NCBI GenBank assembly: GCA_019636235.1
Contig: JAHBXW010000005.1
Location: forward strand, 124,001 to 188,000
Direction: 5' to 3'
DNA: 64,000 nucleotides
DNA from: Planctomyces sp.
GTDB taxonomy: Bacteria > Planctomycetota > Planctomycetia > Planctomycetales > Planctomycetaceae
The stretch's first letter is position 1; every line of letters begins with the position of its first letter. The position numbers and the translations under genes were made by a program. The notes beneath the pieces are model-generated. The model was not told the origin of the DNA and searched no databases. It worked only from the letters and a program-made list of their open reading frames with translations. Positions 35,207-44,235 of this stretch are shown here, in pieces.

Positions 35207-35985
35207 CCTCGCCCGTATCCGAACCCGTCTCCGCTTCCGTGCCCGCCGGGAATTCCGTCGCGATGGACGGCGTCTCCAAGACGTACGGCTCGCGCTCGGT
35301 GCTGGACGGCGTGTCGACCGTCATCGCGCCGGGGGAGACGGTGGCGCTGATCGGCCCCAGCGGCGGCGGCAAGTCGACATTGCTCCGCTGCATCACCGGA
35401 CTGGCGCGGTTCGATGCGGGGCAGATCACGGTCGGTTCGCACCGGATCGAGGCGCGGGGTCCGGCCTCGCAGTATGACGGCGTCCGGCGGATGTTCGGGA
35501 TGATCTTTCAGGACTTCCAGTTGTTCCCGCACTTCACAGCGCTCGAGAACGTGATCGAGGCGCCGGTGCGGGTCCGGGGCCAGCCGGCGGCGGAGGCTCG
35601 CGAGCGGGGCCTGCGACTGCTGGAGCGGGTCGGGCTGGCGGAGCGCGCGAACTACTACCCCCGGGAGCTGTCCGGCGGGCAGAAGCAGCGCGTGGCGATC
35701 GCCAGGGCTCTGGCAATGGAGCCGCGCGGCCTGTTGTGCGACGAGATCACTTCAGCGCTCGATCCCGAGCTGAAGGCCGAAGTGCTGGACGTGCTGACGG
35801 ACCTGAAGCAGGAGGGCTTGACGCTGATCGTCGTGACGCACGAGATTCATTTCGCGCGGCGTGCGGCGGACCGGATTCTGCTGCTGGCGGACGGCCGGAT
35901 CGCGGAGGAGGGGCCTCCGGAGACCGTGCTGGGGTCGCCCACATCCGATCGGGCGAGGAAGTTCCTGCGGACGGTGATGGCGTGA
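35203..35985 (+). CDS. Polar amino acid ABC transporter ATP-binding protein
   Basis: The protein is 260 residues from the GTG overlapping the fusion-gene stop. It has Walker A GPSGGGKST near residue 50, Q-loop FQDFQLFPHFTALENV, signature ELSGGQKQRVAIARALA near 145, Walker B GLLCDEITSALDPE near 172, and the switch His in VVTHEIHFA. This is the GlnQ/HisP subfamily. The first ~20 residues are Pro/Ser/Val-rich and not part of the fold, so an ATG at 35263 is a possible alternative start, but the overlap favours the GTG. The stop in turn overlaps the next gene (GTGA at 35982). Confidence 0.93.
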   Translation: MTSPVSEPVSASVPAGNSVAMDGVSKTYGSRSVLDGVSTVIAPGETVALIGPSGGGKSTLLRCITGLARFDAGQITVGSHRIEARGPASQYDGVRRMFGMIFQDFQLFPHFTALENVIEAPVRVRGQPAAEARERGLRLLERVGLAERANYYPRELSGGQKQRVAIARALAMEPRGLLCDEITSALDPELKAEVLDVLTDLKQEGLTLIVVTHEIHFARRAADRILLLADGRIAEEGPPETVLGSPTSDRARKFLRTVMA

Positions 35986-36665
35986 GCGAACCCCAGCCGA
36001 TTGCAACCGTCATCGACGTGCAGGAGGCGTCGCTGCTGGCGGACGCGGACGTGGCCCCCTGGGCGTCGCTTCTGGCCGATGAGGGTCTGGTTCCGCATGC
36101 GCCCGACGGCCGGGCCCGGCTGATGATCTCCTCGCCCAACCTGCGCTGGATGGGGATCCGATTTTCGGAGTTGATCGTGGCCATCGAATGCGGCCGCCGC
36201 GAATCGTCGGAGGCGGAGGGGGCCTTCCTGGCAGCCGCGTTCAGCACGAATCGGATGCTGGCGTGGATGGAGCGGGCGTTCTTTCGAACGGGCTATCGAC
36301 CGGCGCGGATTGGTTCACGCGCGGACCCCAGTCCGGGATTCACGCTAAGCGAATGGTCCCGAGGGGCGGGCGATCCGCCCGCGCTGCAGGCGGAACGGGC
36401 GCAGGACGACCGGCCGCGGCGGGTCATCGATGATCGGTGGAGCAAGTCCGTCTTTCTGCCGGCAGGGCGGCAGTTTCATGTCACGATCGCCGGGGCGACC
36501 GAGGTCTGCGCTTTTGATCAAGACCGGGACATCTGGCGGATCGAGCCGTCGCCGCGTCTGCCGATCCTGCAGCGTCTCGCGGACTCCGGCTGCCGTCCGA
36601 CGGAATGGCGCGTCCGCGCGAGCGCGCTGCACGCCCGCTCGAAGACGGTCCGCCGGTCGCATTGA
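35982..36665 (+). CDS. Unknown protein coupled to the amino acid transporter
   Basis: The protein is 227 residues from a GTG that overlaps the ATPase stop, which implies translational coupling. It was not firmly assigned to a family. The first half contains LMISSPNLRWMGIRFSELIV and AAAFSTNRMLAWMERAFFR, which is faintly reminiscent of the DUF2071/acetoacetate-decarboxylase fold. The second half has RWSKSVFLPAGRQFHVTIAG. There is no signal peptide or membrane helix. By position it could process or bind the transported compound; that is inference. It is convergent with the CxxCH protein gene, 36 bases away. Confidence 0.72.
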   Translation: MSEPQPIATVIDVQEASLLADADVAPWASLLADEGLVPHAPDGRARLMISSPNLRWMGIRFSELIVAIECGRRESSEAEGAFLAAAFSTNRMLAWMERAFFRTGYRPARIGSRADPSPGFTLSEWSRGAGDPPALQAERAQDDRPRRVIDDRWSKSVFLPAGRQFHVTIAGATEVCAFDQDRDIWRIEPSPRLPILQRLADSGCRPTEWRVRASALHARSKTVRRSH

Positions 36666-36701
36666 TGCGCCCGTTCAGTCGCGCCGCCGTCAATTGAACC
36701 G

Positions 36702-38033
36702 TCAATCGGCGGACTGCGCGGCTTCTGTCGCCGGGCGATCGGCCCGCAGCGCCGGAATCATCTCCCGCAGCGCCGCCCGGTCGTCCTCGGAAAGATGCGC
36801 AAAACGCCCGCTCTCGTCCCGGCCGTTGAGAATCTCCTCCAGCCGCCGGTCGACCTGATCCCGCACCGACTGCGGCAGGGCCGAGAACTGCTTCGACTCG
36901 ATCAGAAAGCTGCACGGGTACTTGAACAGCCGCCGGTCGAGGTCGAAATCCCGCAGCGACCGGCCCCGGGCGTCCCGGTTGCCGCGGGCCGCGAACTCCT
37001 CCGCAAACGCCGATGTCCCCTGAATGGGCGCGGTCAGCGCGAACTCGCCGGAAAACAGCAGGCCGCGGACGATCTTCTCGCTGGCCGATGCGATCCGACG
37101 GCCGGTCGTCTCGCTCTGGAAATCGTCCGGCCGGTCCAGCGCGTCGTTCATGATGCCGTCGTACCAGGCCGCGTGCCGGGCCTCGTAGTTCGCCGCCGTG
37201 AACGCGTTCTGCATCTGCGTCTGATGCTCCAGGACCAGCAGCGCGACAATGTCGCTGTGCGGCGTCGGGTAATGTCCGACGTCGAACAGCGGGCTGAGGT
37301 CGGAGCGGTTCGCTCCCTGCTCGCGGTCGATCTCCTCCGGGGCCTTGCGATCGGGGGACGTCACGTTGCCCATGTGACGCATGTCGCCATGCGTGCCGGT
37401 CACGTACCAGCCGCCCCAGCGTTCGGAAAACGGGCTGCAGTCGTCGGTGGTGAATGTCGCGGCGCCGAGCAGCGGCGTGCCGTCCCGGTCGGCGAACACC
37501 GACCGCACGAGCGCGCCGGGCACGCCCTGCGTCCGCGCCGTCGCATGGCAGGACAGGCAATGCCCTTTGTCGCGGACAAACCGCGGCGTCTCCGCCGGCT
37601 GCTGGTCCAGCGTGTAAAAGATCAGCCCCTGTTGCGGATCGATGGCGGCCAGTTCCAGAACGTCCCCCTGCTGGCAGTAGCCGACGTACGTGTCGTCGTT
37701 GAAGTACAGCGCGCGGGGGCGGGTGCGGGAGATCTTGCGGAGCTGCAGGCTCGTCTTGGAGAACACGAGCGCCTGCGATGACGCGGGCACGTCGAGTTCG
37801 CGGAGCACCGAATCGAGCCAGCCGCGGTCGGACGCATGCTCGAGCCGCGCCTCCCCGCGCTCCAGCCGGTCCTGCAGCCGGGCGACGCGATCCTCGACCG
37901 GCGCGGCGTCGTACTGGATCGGCTCGGACTCGAACAGCGCCTGGGCGAAAGCGGGGCGACCGGCCCCCGCAAAGCCGGCGACGAGCGCCGCCAGCACAGC
38001 GCCGCGGCTCAGGTATCGCGAAATTGGAGTCAT
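36702..38033 (-). CDS. Secreted protein with one c-type haem motif
   Basis: The 443-residue protein has a signal peptide (1-30, AGRPAFAQ) and a single CLSCH haem-binding motif at residues 159-163 within RFVRDKGHCLSCHATART. Further His/Met candidates for axial ligation are in GDMRHMGNVTSPDR and DVGHYPTPHSD. A long helical C-terminal half follows. No named family was recognised; the region around the haem resembles planctomycete secreted cytochrome-like proteins. It starts only 13 bases after the L-fuconate dehydratase stop, so the two are probably co-transcribed. A role as a periplasmic electron carrier is inferred. Confidence 0.78.
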   Translation of the reverse strand: MTPISRYLSRGAVLAALVAGFAGAGRPAFAQALFESEPIQYDAAPVEDRVARLQDRLERGEARLEHASDRGWLDSVLRELDVPASSQALVFSKTSLQLRKISRTRPRALYFNDDTYVGYCQQGDVLELAAIDPQQGLIFYTLDQQPAETPRFVRDKGHCLSCHATARTQGVPGALVRSVFADRDGTPLLGAATFTTDDCSPFSERWGGWYVTGTHGDMRHMGNVTSPDRKAPEEIDREQGANRSDLSPLFDVGHYPTPHSDIVALLVLEHQTQMQNAFTAANYEARHAAWYDGIMNDALDRPDDFQSETTGRRIASASEKIVRGLLFSGEFALTAPIQGTSAFAEEFAARGNRDARGRSLRDFDLDRRLFKYPCSFLIESKQFSALPQSVRDQVDRRLEEILNGRDESGRFAHLSEDDRAALREMIPALRADRPATEAAQSAD

Positions 38034-38046
38034 GCATCCAATTTAA

Positions 38047-39348
38047 TCAGCGATCCCAGACCCGTCCACCCGGAAATGCGTAGTCCCGCAGACTCTCCGG
38101 TTGCATCTCAATGCTGTAGCCCGGCGCCGTCGGCGGCAGATAACTGCCCCCGCGCATCCGCACCGGATTCAGAAAATGCTCGTGCAGGTGCCCCGCGTAT
38201 TCGCACCGCCGATCCTCCAGCGAACCGCTCACCGCCACATAGTCGAACATCGCCAGATGCTGCACGTATTCGCACAGGCCCACGCCGCCCGCGTGCGGGC
38301 AGACCGGCACGCCGAACTTGGCGGCCATCAGCAGCACCGCGATCACCTCATTCACTCCCCCCAGCCGGCAACTGTCGATCTGACAGATCCCGATCGCCCC
38401 CGACTGCAGCAGTTGCTTGAACAGCACCCGGTTCGCGCAATGTTCCCCCGTCGCGACGCGGATCGGGGCGACGGCCCGCGCGATGGCCGCATGACCCAGC
38501 ACGTCGTCCGGGTGCGTCGGCTCTTCGAGAAACCAGGGCTCGAACGGCGCCAGTTGGCGCATCCACTCGATCGCCTCCGGCACGTCCCACACCTGGTTGG
38601 CGTCGATCATCAGCCGCCGGTCGGGACCGATCTCTTCCCGCAGGATCCGGCAGCGGCGGACATCGTCTTCCAGATCCCGCCCCACCTTGATCTTGAAGCA
38701 CGTCCAGCCCTGGGCGATCCCCTCGCGGCACAGCCGGCGGAGCTTGTCGTCGTCGTAGCCCAGCCAGCCGGCGGACGTGGTGTAGGCCGGATAGCCGTCC
38801 CGTTCGAGAACCGCGATCCGTTCGCCGCGCGACGGCGCCAGCCGCGTCAGAATCTCCAGCGCCTCCTCCCGGGACAGCGCGTCGCTGATGTGCCGGAAGT
38901 CGATGCAGCGGACCAGCTCGTCGGGAGTCATCCCCGCCAGCAGCCGCCACAACGGCTGACCCTCGCACTTCGCGTGGAGGTCCCACAGGGCATTGACGAC
39001 GGCCGCGGCCGCCAGATGAATGGCGCCCTTCTCCGGGCCGATCCAGCGGAGCTGGCTGTCGCCGACCAGTTCCCGCCAGAAGCGGCCGAAATCCACGGTG
39101 ATCGATTCCAGCGTCCGGCCGACGACGAGCGCCGCGTACGACTCGATCGCCCGCACGCAGACTTCATTCCCCCGTCCGATCGTGAACGTCATCCCGTGGC
39201 CGGCCAGACCGTCCGCGCGGTCGGTTTCGAGAACCACATAGGCGGCGGAGTAATCCGGGTCCGGATTCATGGCGTCCGAGCCGTCGAGGTTCTCGGAGGT
39301 CGGGAACCGCACATCGTGGGCGGTCAGACGGGTGATCGTCGTGGGCAT
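38047..39348 (-). CDS. L-fuconate dehydratase (enolase superfamily)
   Basis: The 433-residue enzyme starts MPTTITRLTAHDVRFPTSEN; the frame upstream of 39348 is not conserved-looking. It carries the fuconate dehydratase landmarks: GSDAMNPDPDYSAAYVVL near the N-terminus, CFKIKVGRDLEDD (KxK with catalytic Lys), MIDANQVWDVPEAIEWM (metal Asp), FLEEPTHPDD and TGEHCANRVLFKQ (metal Glu residues), and VCPHAGGVGLCEYVQHL (catalytic His). It dehydrates L-fuconate to 2-keto-3-deoxy-L-fuconate in the oxidative fucose pathway. The length is close to the usual ~435-440. It leads into the CxxCH protein gene and is divergent from transaldolase. Confidence 0.92.
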   Translation of the reverse strand: MPTTITRLTAHDVRFPTSENLDGSDAMNPDPDYSAAYVVLETDRADGLAGHGMTFTIGRGNEVCVRAIESYAALVVGRTLESITVDFGRFWRELVGDSQLRWIGPEKGAIHLAAAAVVNALWDLHAKCEGQPLWRLLAGMTPDELVRCIDFRHISDALSREEALEILTRLAPSRGERIAVLERDGYPAYTTSAGWLGYDDDKLRRLCREGIAQGWTCFKIKVGRDLEDDVRRCRILREEIGPDRRLMIDANQVWDVPEAIEWMRQLAPFEPWFLEEPTHPDDVLGHAAIARAVAPIRVATGEHCANRVLFKQLLQSGAIGICQIDSCRLGGVNEVIAVLLMAAKFGVPVCPHAGGVGLCEYVQHLAMFDYVAVSGSLEDRRCEYAGHLHEHFLNPVRMRGGSYLPPTAPGYSIEMQPESLRDYAFPGGRVWDR

Positions 39349-39532
39349 GGCCGGGGAATCAGGCGGGACGGGGAACGGGAGGCGGGGCGGGAAAACCGCA
39401 GCGTAGCACGGGGCCGCGGATTGTCGCCGCCGCGCGCGAACCGCCGACAGGGCGGGTGTCCGAGTCCGCAAATCAGCGATATGCTGGAAGACAGGGTTTC
39501 CCATTCGCAGTCCACGGATCCGCTCCAGACCC

Positions 39533-40585
39533 ATGACGCCACTTGAATCCCTGATTGCCTCCGGCACGAAGCTCTGGCTCGACAGCGTCGATCCCGATCT
39601 GGTGATTGAGAATCGCCGGTTCGGAGCGACGGGCGCGACGTCGAACCCGATCATCATTGCCGACCTCGTCAAAACGGGACGGTTCGACGCGGAGCTGCGC
39701 GATCTGCTGGACGAGCTGCCCTCTGATGAGGACGTCGCCTGGCAGTTGACGGACCATCTGGTTCGACGGGCGCAGGAGGTGTTTCTGCCGGTGTTCGAAA
39801 AGACGCAGGGAGACGACGGCTACGTCAGTTTCGAACTCGATCCGCTGCTGGAAGACCCCGCCTGTCCGCTGTCGGTCGAAGAGAAGTCGGCGCGGTATGT
39901 GGAACTGGGGGCTTCGTGGTCGGCCGGACGCAAGAACCGGATGATCAAAGTGCCGGCGACAGAGGCCGGGCTGGGCGCGCTGGAGGATCTGGCGGCCGCG
40001 GGCGTCGCGCTGAATGTGACGCTGCTGTTCACCGACCGTCAGTACGACCTGGCGCGGGACGCCATTTGGCGCGGAGCGCAGCGGCGGAAGGAGCCGGGCC
40101 GGCTGAAATCGGTCTATAGCATTTTCGTCAGCCGCATCGACGTCTACACGGCGCAGCAGGTTCCGAATTTGTCTCCCGCGGCCCAGGGACTGGTGGGCAT
40201 CGTCAACGCGCAGCGATTGTGGGCCCGCAATCGGGACTTCTGGAAGGACAAGAACCTGCCGCACAAGCAGGAACTGATCTTCGCCAGCACGGGGGTCAAG
40301 AATCCGGACGATCCGGCGGACAAGTACGTCGCCGCCCTCGCCGGCGCGGACATTCAGACGAATCCGCCGGCGACAAACGCCGCCGTGCAGAAACTGAAGG
40401 ACAGGACCTACACGCGGACCGTCGACAAACTTCCGGCGGACGACGTCCTCGCGGAAATCGATTCCAAGGTCGACTTCCAGAAGCTGGAAGACGTGCTGAT
40501 GGAGGAGGGGCTGAAGAAGTTCGCCGATCCGCAGAAGGCGCTGATCAAGCTGATCGGCGAAAAACGGACATCGATGGGGCGCTGA
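39533..40585 (+). CDS. tal: Transaldolase family protein
   Basis: The 350-residue protein has the transaldolase N-terminal pattern [13 protein letters not shown] and [16 protein letters not shown], then the Schiff-base Lys in [14 protein letters not shown] near 143, [13 protein letters not shown], and [10 protein letters not shown]. The C-terminal part ([15 protein letters not shown], then [13 protein letters not shown]) fits the longer class rather than the ~220-residue fructose-6-phosphate-aldolase-like group. It should exchange dihydroxyacetone units in the pentose phosphate pathway. A TATGCT -10-like element lies about 50 bases upstream. The gene is followed at 70 bases by the WD40 fusion gene on the same strand. 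Confidence 0.9.
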   Translation: MTPLESLIASGTKLWLDSVDPDLVIENRRFGATGATSNPIIIADLVKTGRFDAELRDLLDELPSDEDVAWQLTDHLVRRAQEVFLPVFEKTQGDDGYVSFELDPLLEDPACPLSVEEKSARYVELGASWSAGRKNRMIKVPATEAGLGALEDLAAAGVALNVTLLFTDRQYDLARDAIWRGAQRRKEPGRLKSVYSIFVSRIDVYTAQQVPNLSPAAQGLVGIVNAQRLWARNRDFWKDKNLPHKQELIFASTGVKNPDDPADKYVAALAGADIQTNPPATNAAVQKLKDRTYTRTVDKLPADDVLAEIDSKVDFQKLEDVLMEEGLKKFADPQKALIKLIGEKRTSMGR

Positions 40586-40655
40586 TCCCGTCGTCGCTGC
40601 CGCATCTTCCGACTTGTCCGCCGCATCGACCGCTGTTCCCCGGGACGCCGCTCCG

Positions 40656-42734
40656 ATGAAGACTCTGCCCTGTTTTGCAGTTCGCCTCCTGATGGTGCTG
40701 AGCGCTGCTGCCGCCTGGAACGCCGGCCCGGAAGCGGCTCGCGCGGAGCCGCCCCGTCCGCTGGCGACATTCCCCCTGCCCGATTGGGGAACCAGCGTCG
40801 CTTTTTCAGCGGACGGCTCGCGGCTGGCGATCGGCACGTACGAGAAGACGATCCTGATCGACCTCGAAACGCGCAAACCGGTCGGGGAAATCAAGATCCG
40901 GTCCGGCTACGTCCGCGGGCTCGCCTGGTCGCCCGATGGCCGGCAGCTGGCGACAGGCGGATACCAGTCGGTGCAGCTCTGGAACGCGGATGACCTCAGC
41001 GAAGTCCGATCGCTGAAGGTCCGCGGGTACGCGAACGATGTCCGGTTCTCGCCGGACGGCCAGCTGCTCGCCGCCGCGTGCGATGATCTCAAGGTGCGGT
41101 TGTGGGCCACGGGCGACGGCGTCGAGCGCGAGCCGTTTGCAGGCTTCACGTTGCCGGTGCTGGGCGTCGCCTTCTCGCCGGACGGACAGTGGCTCGCCGC
41201 TGCCGCCGGGGACGACACGCGGCTGTCGCGAGCCGGCGAGGTCAAGGCGTGGGCCGTCGAGACGGGCGAACCGGTCGCCGCGCTCGATTACATGCCCGAG
41301 AAAGGCGCGACCAGCGTCGCGTTCACGCTCGACGGAGCGTCTCTCCTCGTCGGCGATCTCAACCGCCGGGTGACCGTCTACGACGCCGCCAGCGGCGAAC
41401 CGCGCGGCTACTTCGGCAAACACGATCGGCAGGTCAATTCGGTCGTCAGCCTTCAGGGAGGCGAACTCGCGATCAGCGCCAGCGGCGGTCAGGCCAAAGA
41501 CAAGAACGACGTGAAGCTCTGGCGACTGTCGGACGGCGAGGAGCTGGCCACGCTGGAGCATCACGAGGCCCGGATCACCCGGCTCGCCGTATCGGCGGAT
41601 GAGACACTGCTCGCGACGGTGTCGATCGACAAGTCGGCCGCGCTGTGGGACCTCGCGCCGATCCTCGGTGCAGGCGCGAAAGACTCCGCGGCGGATGCGA
41701 ACGCTCCCCTGACTGGCAACCCGGCCGCCGCGGCTCTCGCGAAAGCCGCGAAGCTGCTGGCGCAGGCGCAGGCCACGTCGGACCTCCGCGAAATCCGCGT
41801 CGGCATCATCGGACTGGACACCTCGCACGCCACGGCCTTCACGAAAATCTTCAACGCCGATTCGCCTGCCGAGCCGCTTCGCGGTCTGCGGGTCGTCGCC
41901 GCCTACCCGCAGGGCAGCCCGGACATCGAATCCTCCGTCTCCCGCGTTCCCGAGTACACGGCGGAGGTTCAGAAGCACGGCGTCGAGATCGTCGATTCGA
42001 TCGAGGCCCTTCTGGAACGGGTCGATTGCGTGCTGCTGGAAACGAACGACGGCCGTCCGCATCTCGAACAGGCGCTGCCTGTGCTGAAGGCCGGGAAGCC
42101 AGTGTTCGTCGACAAGCCGATCGCCGGCTCGCTGGCGGACGCGGTCGCCCTGTTCGACGCGGCGAAGCACTACGGAACGCCGATGTTCTCTTCATCGTCG
42201 CTGCGTTACACGGACACCGTGCAGGCGGCCCGCCGCGGCGAACTCGGAGTCGTCACCGGCTGCGACACCTACAGCCCGGCGCACCTGGAGCCGACGCATC
42301 CCGATTTGTTCTGGTACGGAATTCACGGCGTCGAACCGCTGTTCACCGTGATGGGCACGGGCTGCCGGGAGGTCAGCCGCCGCTCGACGCCCGATTACGA
42401 TGTCGTGACGGGCGTCTGGTCGGACGGCCGGATCGGGACGTTCCGGGGCATCCGCAAAGGCGGATCGGGGTACGGCGGGACCGTGTTCACCGACAAGGCC
42501 GTGACTCCGCTGGGGCCGTTCACAGGCTACGAACCGCTGGCGGTAGAGATTGCGAAGTTCTTCCGTACGCGCGAGGTTCCCATCCCGCCGGAGGAGACTC
42601 TGGAGATCTACGCGTTCATGGCGGCGTCGGATGAGAGCCACGCGCTGAACGGGCAGGCCGTCCTGATCGAAGACGTCCTTGATCGCGCCCGCACCGACGC
42701 CCGGAAGACGCTCGAAGGCCGTCTCACGCCCTGA
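40656..42734 (+). CDS. Secreted WD40 repeat - Gfo/Idh/MocA oxidoreductase fusion
   Basis: The 692-residue protein starts at the ATG before a signal peptide (1-30, ending EAARAEP). Residues ~35-335 form seven WD40-type blades with recurring SPDGRQLA and KLWRLSDGEELATL motifs. After an Ala/Lys-rich linker (~340-375) comes a Gfo/Idh/MocA domain. It has the start IRVGIIGLDTSHATAF at ~380-395 (the usual GxGxxG loop is changed to GIIGLDTSH), the catalytic-type Lys in VFVDKPIAG near 487, and a C-terminal sheet with YGGTVFTDKAVTP. Separately, both domain types are abundant secreted proteins in planctomycetes. The single continuous frame indicates a real fusion. The stop overlaps the convergent hpnE stop by 11 bases. 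Confidence 0.88.
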   Translation: MKTLPCFAVRLLMVLSAAAAWNAGPEAARAEPPRPLATFPLPDWGTSVAFSADGSRLAIGTYEKTILIDLETRKPVGEIKIRSGYVRGLAWSPDGRQLATGGYQSVQLWNADDLSEVRSLKVRGYANDVRFSPDGQLLAAACDDLKVRLWATGDGVEREPFAGFTLPVLGVAFSPDGQWLAAAAGDDTRLSRAGEVKAWAVETGEPVAALDYMPEKGATSVAFTLDGASLLVGDLNRRVTVYDAASGEPRGYFGKHDRQVNSVVSLQGGELAISASGGQAKDKNDVKLWRLSDGEELATLEHHEARITRLAVSADETLLATVSIDKSAALWDLAPILGAGAKDSAADANAPLTGNPAAAALAKAAKLLAQAQATSDLREIRVGIIGLDTSHATAFTKIFNADSPAEPLRGLRVVAAYPQGSPDIESSVSRVPEYTAEVQKHGVEIVDSIEALLERVDCVLLETNDGRPHLEQALPVLKAGKPVFVDKPIAGSLADAVALFDAAKHYGTPMFSSSSLRYTDTVQAARRGELGVVTGCDTYSPAHLEPTHPDLFWYGIHGVEPLFTVMGTGCREVSRRSTPDYDVVTGVWSDGRIGTFRGIRKGGSGYGGTVFTDKAVTPLGPFTGYEPLAVEIAKFFRTREVPIPPEETLEIYAFMAASDESHALNGQAVLIEDVLDRARTDARKTLEGRLTP

Positions 42735-44160
42735 CGGACGACAGTCCGTACAGCCAGCGGGACAACCGGCCGACGGGCAACTCCGGCGGCACGATCGACG
42801 CCGGTCGGCCCAGCCGCGCCAGCACCCGCTCGGCCGCGAGATAGCCGCTGCGCACCGCGCCTTCCATCGTCGCCGGCCAGCCGGTCGCCGTCCAATCGCC
42901 GGCCAGAAACAGGTTCTCGACGGGAGTCTGTTGCGTTGGCCTCAACGCGTCGATCCCCGGCGTCGGCGAGAAGACGGCCTTGTGCTCGGTGACGATCCGC
43001 GCGTGCAGCAGATTCGCTTCCCGCGCCGCGGGCCAGATGTCCGCCAGCTCGCGGCGCACGTGCTCGATCGCATCGGACGTCGACAGCTCCAGGAACTGGC
43101 GACTCGCGCTGACGACAATCTGATAGTACCCGCCCGATTCGCCACTCGCGCCCTTCGGCTTCGCGAACAGCCACTGGCAGGTTCGGTCGACGAACACCGC
43201 ATGAGGAAGTTCGGTGATCGGCCGATCGAACCACATATGGACGCTGCTGATCGGCGCCGTCTCGAATTCGGCCGCCCGGCGAAAGAACGCCGACTCCCGC
43301 AGGGGTTCGGGCAACAGCGGCAGCAGGCGATCCTGCGGCACGGCCAGAATGAACGCGTCGCCCGCGACGCTGTCCCCCGCGCGAAGCCGCACGCCCGTCG
43401 CACGCCCTTCCGCCAGCTCCACCGCCGCCGCCCCCGACCTTCGCCGCACGTCCACCCCCTGCCGCTCCAGCCACGACAGCAGCGGCCCCTCATAAATGGC
43501 GTCGAGCGGCGCACGCGGGATCGTCACCTCCCAGCCAGCCCGATTCGCCAGGAACCCATCGACAAAGACCTTCCGCGCATAGCCGACGTCGATCCTGTCC
43601 AGCGACTCGCTGAGCGCGCTGACCAGCACGACGTACCAAAACCGGTCGACGACGAGTTGCGGCTGCCGCTGACGTTCCAGCCAGGCGGCGAACGATTCGC
43701 CCGTCCGCACATCCCAACCGCGCGCCAGCGCCCGCAGCCCTCGCGCGGCCGCCAGCTTTTCGCGCAGCGTCAGATAGCTCAACTTCAGGAATGCAGGCGC
43801 CAGATGCAGCGGAGCCGGCAGCGCGGCCGCGCTCCAGCGGGAGATCCGGCCGTCGGGCGCGACAAAGTTCAAATGCGACTGCCGCTCGAACTGCCCCTCA
43901 ATTCCCGTCAACCTGCAGAAATCGAAGAAAGCCGTGCAGCAGCCCATCGCCACGTGCTGGCAGTTGTCGATCGTGTCGCCCGTGCTGGCGTCATCGAACG
44001 AGCTGGCCCGTCCTCCCAGGCGGGGCCGGGATTCCAGCAGCGTGACGGCCAGCCCGCGCGCCGCGAGGGCCGCCGCCGCCGCCAGCCCGGCCAGCCCGCC
44101 TCCCACGACGACGATCCGCCGGGACGAGGGCGGGGAATCGTCCGCAGGCGGAACGCTCAT
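42724..44160 (-). CDS. hpnE: Hydroxysqualene dehydroxylase / squalene-associated FAD-dependent desaturase
   Basis: The 478-residue flavoprotein has the dinucleotide motif RRIVVVGGGLAGLAAAAALA followed by LLESRPRLGGRASSF, and HpnE landmarks DNCQHVAMGCCTAFFDFCRL and SSVHMWFDRPI. The C-terminal FAD contact is LFLAGDWTATGWPATMEGAVRSG. HpnE works with HpnC and HpnD to make squalene from farnesyl diphosphate for hopanoids or other triterpenoids. hpnC and hpnD are not in the window, though an isoprenyl synthase is at the left edge. The gene lies 75 bases downstream of moxR on the same strand and overlaps the convergent WD40 gene by 11 bases. Confidence 0.9.
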   Translation of the reverse strand: MSVPPADDSPPSSRRIVVVGGGLAGLAAAAALAARGLAVTLLESRPRLGGRASSFDDASTGDTIDNCQHVAMGCCTAFFDFCRLTGIEGQFERQSHLNFVAPDGRISRWSAAALPAPLHLAPAFLKLSYLTLREKLAAARGLRALARGWDVRTGESFAAWLERQRQPQLVVDRFWYVVLVSALSESLDRIDVGYARKVFVDGFLANRAGWEVTIPRAPLDAIYEGPLLSWLERQGVDVRRRSGAAAVELAEGRATGVRLRAGDSVAGDAFILAVPQDRLLPLLPEPLRESAFFRRAAEFETAPISSVHMWFDRPITELPHAVFVDRTCQWLFAKPKGASGESGGYYQIVVSASRQFLELSTSDAIEHVRRELADIWPAAREANLLHARIVTEHKAVFSPTPGIDALRPTQQTPVENLFLAGDWTATGWPATMEGAVRSGYLAAERVLARLGRPASIVPPELPVGRLSRWLYGLSSVRA

Positions 44161-44235
44161 CCCGTCGCTCGTCTGAGAGAGTCCGGACCGGTCCGCCGCT
44201 GGCCGCCCGACCTCGATGCCTGCGGTCCCGGCATT

